NCBI GenBank assembly: GCA_004802705.1
Contig: SGPL01000041.1
Coordinates: 39,365 to 103,364, forward strand
Reading direction: 5' to 3'
DNA length: 64,000 bases
Origin: Bondarzewia mesenterica
Lineage: Eukaryota; Basidiomycota; Agaricomycetes; Russulales; Bondarzewiaceae
A program made the position numbers and the translations under genes. Each line of letters starts with the position of its first letter. Position 1 is the first letter of the stretch. Positions 60,935-64,000 of the stretch are shown piece by piece. A model generated the notes under the pieces. That model ran no database searches. It was not told the DNA's origin and saw only the letters and a list, made by a program, of their open reading frames with translations.

Positions 60935-62442
60935 TGTGTTCGTCAAAAGGTCGTAAAGTTTCTGCAAAGAGAGGGTGGACAAAAGAGGGATACGAGAGCT
61001 TATAAGTGAGACTGTGGTAGAGAAGTCGGAACGACACGCGGAACTTGCAATACTAGGTGACCGTGGTCGCCACGCTGGTGGGAATCATCGGGCGGACCGT
61101 CCAAGCTACTGGAAGACCCCCTAGTAAGCGTGAACCCAATGCCGACTGAAACAAGGAAGACGTCAGTCATTTGTCCAACCAATTCCGAGCCTGTACGTAC
61201 TCCGTCCTTTTGCCAATCTCCCCACAATTAGTCCCGTAAGTATGTTCCCTCTAATACTCAGCCACACTTACCTACCCAGGCTTTGTCTTCTGCTCTGATC
61301 TCTCACGCGCTTGATATCCATCGCGAAGACTGTTCCAATCTGATTGAGTTCGTCAGCAGCAAAAATAAAGGCAGTGTGAGAGCATACCGTCGGGACTCGG
61401 AAGCAAATCATAGTCTCGAGTCGCTCGTAGTCTCCCATCTATCTCACGTGACATACGCTCTTTAAGTTTCTCTCCTGCCAGTTTATTACCAGCGGCTTCA
61501 AATTCATAATTATATCGTAAGAGAAATCTGCATGTCTCAAGGAAATTTTACGTTGTCCAACTTTCAGTCCATCATATTGACATCTTCCAAGCGAGGTTGA
61601 GGGCAGATTCTGTCATTGGTTTGCCAAGTACAGTGGAGCTCAAGCTTGGCACTCAACACAGTCGCGAGTGTTTTCTGGTATTCTAAGTCGTCGGTACGGT
61701 TCGAGGCAAAGTTCATGTCTGGAGCCCACATGGCTATCATCATGCTTCTATCCACCTCAAACAACCACGCGCAAGACTGCTGCCGGATGCGAAGCACACC
61801 ACCTGTTCATTCACTACATATTGCGCTACTTGATAGAGGTAACGTGTGGATACTTTCTTTATGCACTGACTGGCATTGCGCTTCATTGGAGTCAAACTGA
61901 GACATTCAACTCCACTTCTCGCTCCCGATGCTTGACAAACACCCATCCAACACCTTCTCTGGATGCATGGCGCAGTCGATCGTAAATTAAATAAGAGAAA
62001 GAATTGTCCAGACTGCCAATAGGAGTGCGTATTTCATCTCTTTGGCGATTGAGTGCCGTGCTATAATTTACATTTCGCTCGAAAATACTTGGTCGGTTTC
62101 TCGCTTTTCACGCCCGTTGGCGAGCAACCTTAACGGACTAGACATGATGAAGTAAGGCATCGGAGGCTACATCGGGAGATTTAGCGCTGTATCCCCGATG
62201 CTCGAAATAGTGTAGGGCCACCAGTCGTAGGACGACTTTGCTTTCCCCTCGGAAAACACTCGAGTGGATTGAGCAGAACAGCATACGGACTGGTCCGGCT
62301 AACGTCCCTACCGGCGAACGAGCACGTGCCCCCGCCGCACGTCGGCAACCGCGTCAATGGCTCGCCAGATTTGAGCCTACCCCACAAAACACCCCGACTC
62401 TTGACTGTTTCCCCACTTCGTCACACTTTTGTCCTCTTCGCC
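60935..62442. other. Intergenic between divergent genes
   Basis: 1.5 kb between the start codons of the F-box-like gene and the isocitrate lyase-family gene. A 77-codon minus-strand frame at 61564-61797 has no recognisable features. It likely holds both promoters. Confidence 0.4.
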
Positions 62443-64000
62443 ATGCATCGCGTCCGACTTCTGACCTCCTCTCGCGCAGTCTTGCCAGTTCGTGCTTCTT
62501 CATTGCGCATTGCGCACACCCTGCGCACCATGTCTTCTTTGCCCTCTGTACCGACCACCTACGCTGCTCCTACTCCCCTTCCACTCGACCCCCCATCCAT
62601 ATCGGCTGAAGCAGATTCTTTCGCAGCTCGTGTCGCTGCCGTCGAGGCGTTCTTCAACCAACCACGCTTTGCGTCATTGAAGCGCCCTTACTCTGCTGCG
62701 TCCGTCGCATCCAAGCAGGGGTCCCTGCCCCCGCTTCCCCTTCCGAATGCACTCCTCGCTGACAAGCTGTACGCGCTTTTTGAGAGGGCTGCGGCGCAAG
62801 GGCTTCCAGTGCACACCATGGGCGCTGTCGATCCTGTGCAGATGACGCAGATGGCGAGGTGGTTGGAAGTTGTGTACATCTCCGGCTGGGCCGCGAGTAG
62901 TTTACTCACGACCGGGAGCAACGAGGTCGGGCCTGATTTAGGGTGCGTCGTGTGTTCATCCCGTCTCGCAACAGTTCTGACAGCTCTACTCCTGAACTCC
63001 TTTTCAATCGCACCGTACGTACATCTTTAGTGACTACCCCTATACCACAGTCCCCAACCAGGTCCAGCGTATCTTCCGTGCTCAACAACTGCACGACAAG
63101 AAACATTACGATGCCCGGCATGAGGCCACTTCAGAACAGCTCGAGAATATGCCATATATTGACTATCTCCGCCCAATTATTGCGGACGCTGATACAGGGT
63201 ACGTGCTGTCGAAAATGTCATTGAAAGTAAAATGTACGAATGTGAATCTAGCCATGGGGGAACTTCCGCTGTGATGAAGCTCGTGAAGTTATTCGCCGAG
63301 TCCGTGAGTGCATATCTTTCTTAGTTCCTATCATTCGTTTGAATGCATGTACTTGGTGCTAGGGCGCATCCGCCATACACTTGGAAGATCAACTCCACGG
63401 TGGTAAAAAGGCAAGCTTCCTATGAGCATGTCAACTGAATTCCTCCTCAATGACCCGTCTTTGAACTATCAGTGCGGCCATCTCTCGGGCAAAGTAGTTG
63501 TACCGACGAGCACGCACATCTCCCGCCTCACAGCGGCACGCTTCCAGCTTGATCTGATGCAAAACACGATGCTCCTCATTGCCCGCACTGACTCTGAGTC
63601 CGCCAAGCTCCTGTCCTCCACTGTCGATGCTCGCGACCATCCGTACATCCGCGGTGTCGCGACCCGGAAGGCTGACGGCAAGCGCCGGCACGGATTGGCG
63701 GAGACGCTGGACCAGGCTGAGGCGCAAGGCCTGAGCGGAGCGGCGATCGACAAGTTGGAAAGCGAGTGGCTGGACAGCGTGGAAATGATCACGTTTGACG
63801 AAGGTGCGTGCAGGGCCTTTGCATTCCATTTTGAGGCTGCGATGGTGATTAAGCTGCTGAACTGTTTTCATCTTTTCCGCCGTTTAACTATTAGGTTGAA
63901 AAAAATCAAATAAATAATCGAAAGGTTTAGAGTTCAGTGAATATTTGATCTTTCTAGTTAAAAAGACAATATAAGGGAAATAAGGAGGAGCTAATCATTA
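62443..64000 (+). CDS. Isocitrate/methylisocitrate lyase, mitochondrial, 5' part
   Basis: ATG at 62443. The first 30 residues (MHRVRLLTSSRAVLPVRASS...) are Arg/Ser-rich without acids, like a mitochondrial presequence; a second Met (62530) could start a cytosolic form. The core matches the isocitrate lyase family: VDPVQMTQMARWLEVVYISG, then EVGPDL/GDYPYTTVPNQVQR, DADTGHGGTSAVMKL, GASAIHLEDQLHGGKK, then the catalytic CGHLSGK, then IARTDSESAKLL. The targeting signal favours 2-methylisocitrate lyase (propionate use) over glyoxylate-cycle ICL; this is inference. The intron 63411-63472 uses a GC donor and splits KK from CGH. The frame fits to FDE at about 63805, and then a donor GTGCGT. The rest lies outside the window. 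The last 130 bp are unusually A/T-rich. Confidence 0.85.

Noticed and set aside
60935..60982. Longer F-box-like protein start at 60982
   Set aside because: That start is TTG; the first ATG is at 60934.
1..64000. CRISPR array, bacterial operon or phage signs
   Set aside because: Spliceosomal introns throughout and eukaryotic families only; no regularly spaced 25-40 bp repeat with unique spacers.

Overview
The window is nuclear DNA of a filamentous basidiomycete fungus, most likely an Agaricomycete mushroom. The genes are cut by many 45-100 base GT-AG introns. The recognisable products are fungal: chitin synthase, Nte1-type phospholipase and Sec2. Several families are ones I know mainly from Agaricomycetes: DUF6532-like proteins, alpha-kinases with an N-terminal Cys motif, the integrase-core DDE protein and basidiomycete 7TM proteins. 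Exon joins below were made by eye from splice sites and frame continuity. Family names rest on remembered sequence patterns, not on a search.

Region 1 (1 to about 34.5 kb) is an accessory, decaying region. It holds broken, intron-retaining copies of genes that are normally essential or conserved: prolyl-tRNA synthetase, Sec2, proteasome Rpn1, RNA acetyltransferase Kre33/NAT10, a glutathione S-transferase and lysophospholipase NTE1. Between them lie lineage-specific genes: a roughly 1,450-residue zinc-finger protein (5.3-10.1 kb), a PWWP/Tudor-like gene (10.9-12.7 kb), an intact DDE integrase-like gene (14.1-15.8 kb), a 363 bp TA-flanked inverted-repeat element (17.26-17.62 kb), and a four-gene block of two divergent pairs (21.8-30.2 kb) with a DUF6532-like protein and an alpha-kinase. 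Minisatellites sit at 2.5, 4.3-4.9, 27.2 and 30.3-30.6 kb.

Region 2 (about 35-64 kb) is conserved core genome: chitin synthase (-), casein kinase I (+), a 7TM protein (-), coatomer gamma SEC21 (+), pantothenate kinase (+), a three-homeodomain transcription factor (+), a C2H2 zinc-finger protein (+), an F-box-like membrane-anchored protein (-), and the 5' part of a mitochondrial isocitrate lyase-family gene (+). They are independent housekeeping and regulatory genes: wall synthesis, Golgi COPI traffic, CoA synthesis, glyoxylate or methylcitrate metabolism and transcription. No cluster logic links them.

Several otherwise readable genes are broken by one base at homopolymer runs, and three Ns lie within 220 bp. 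Some frameshifts may therefore be sequence errors rather than biology.
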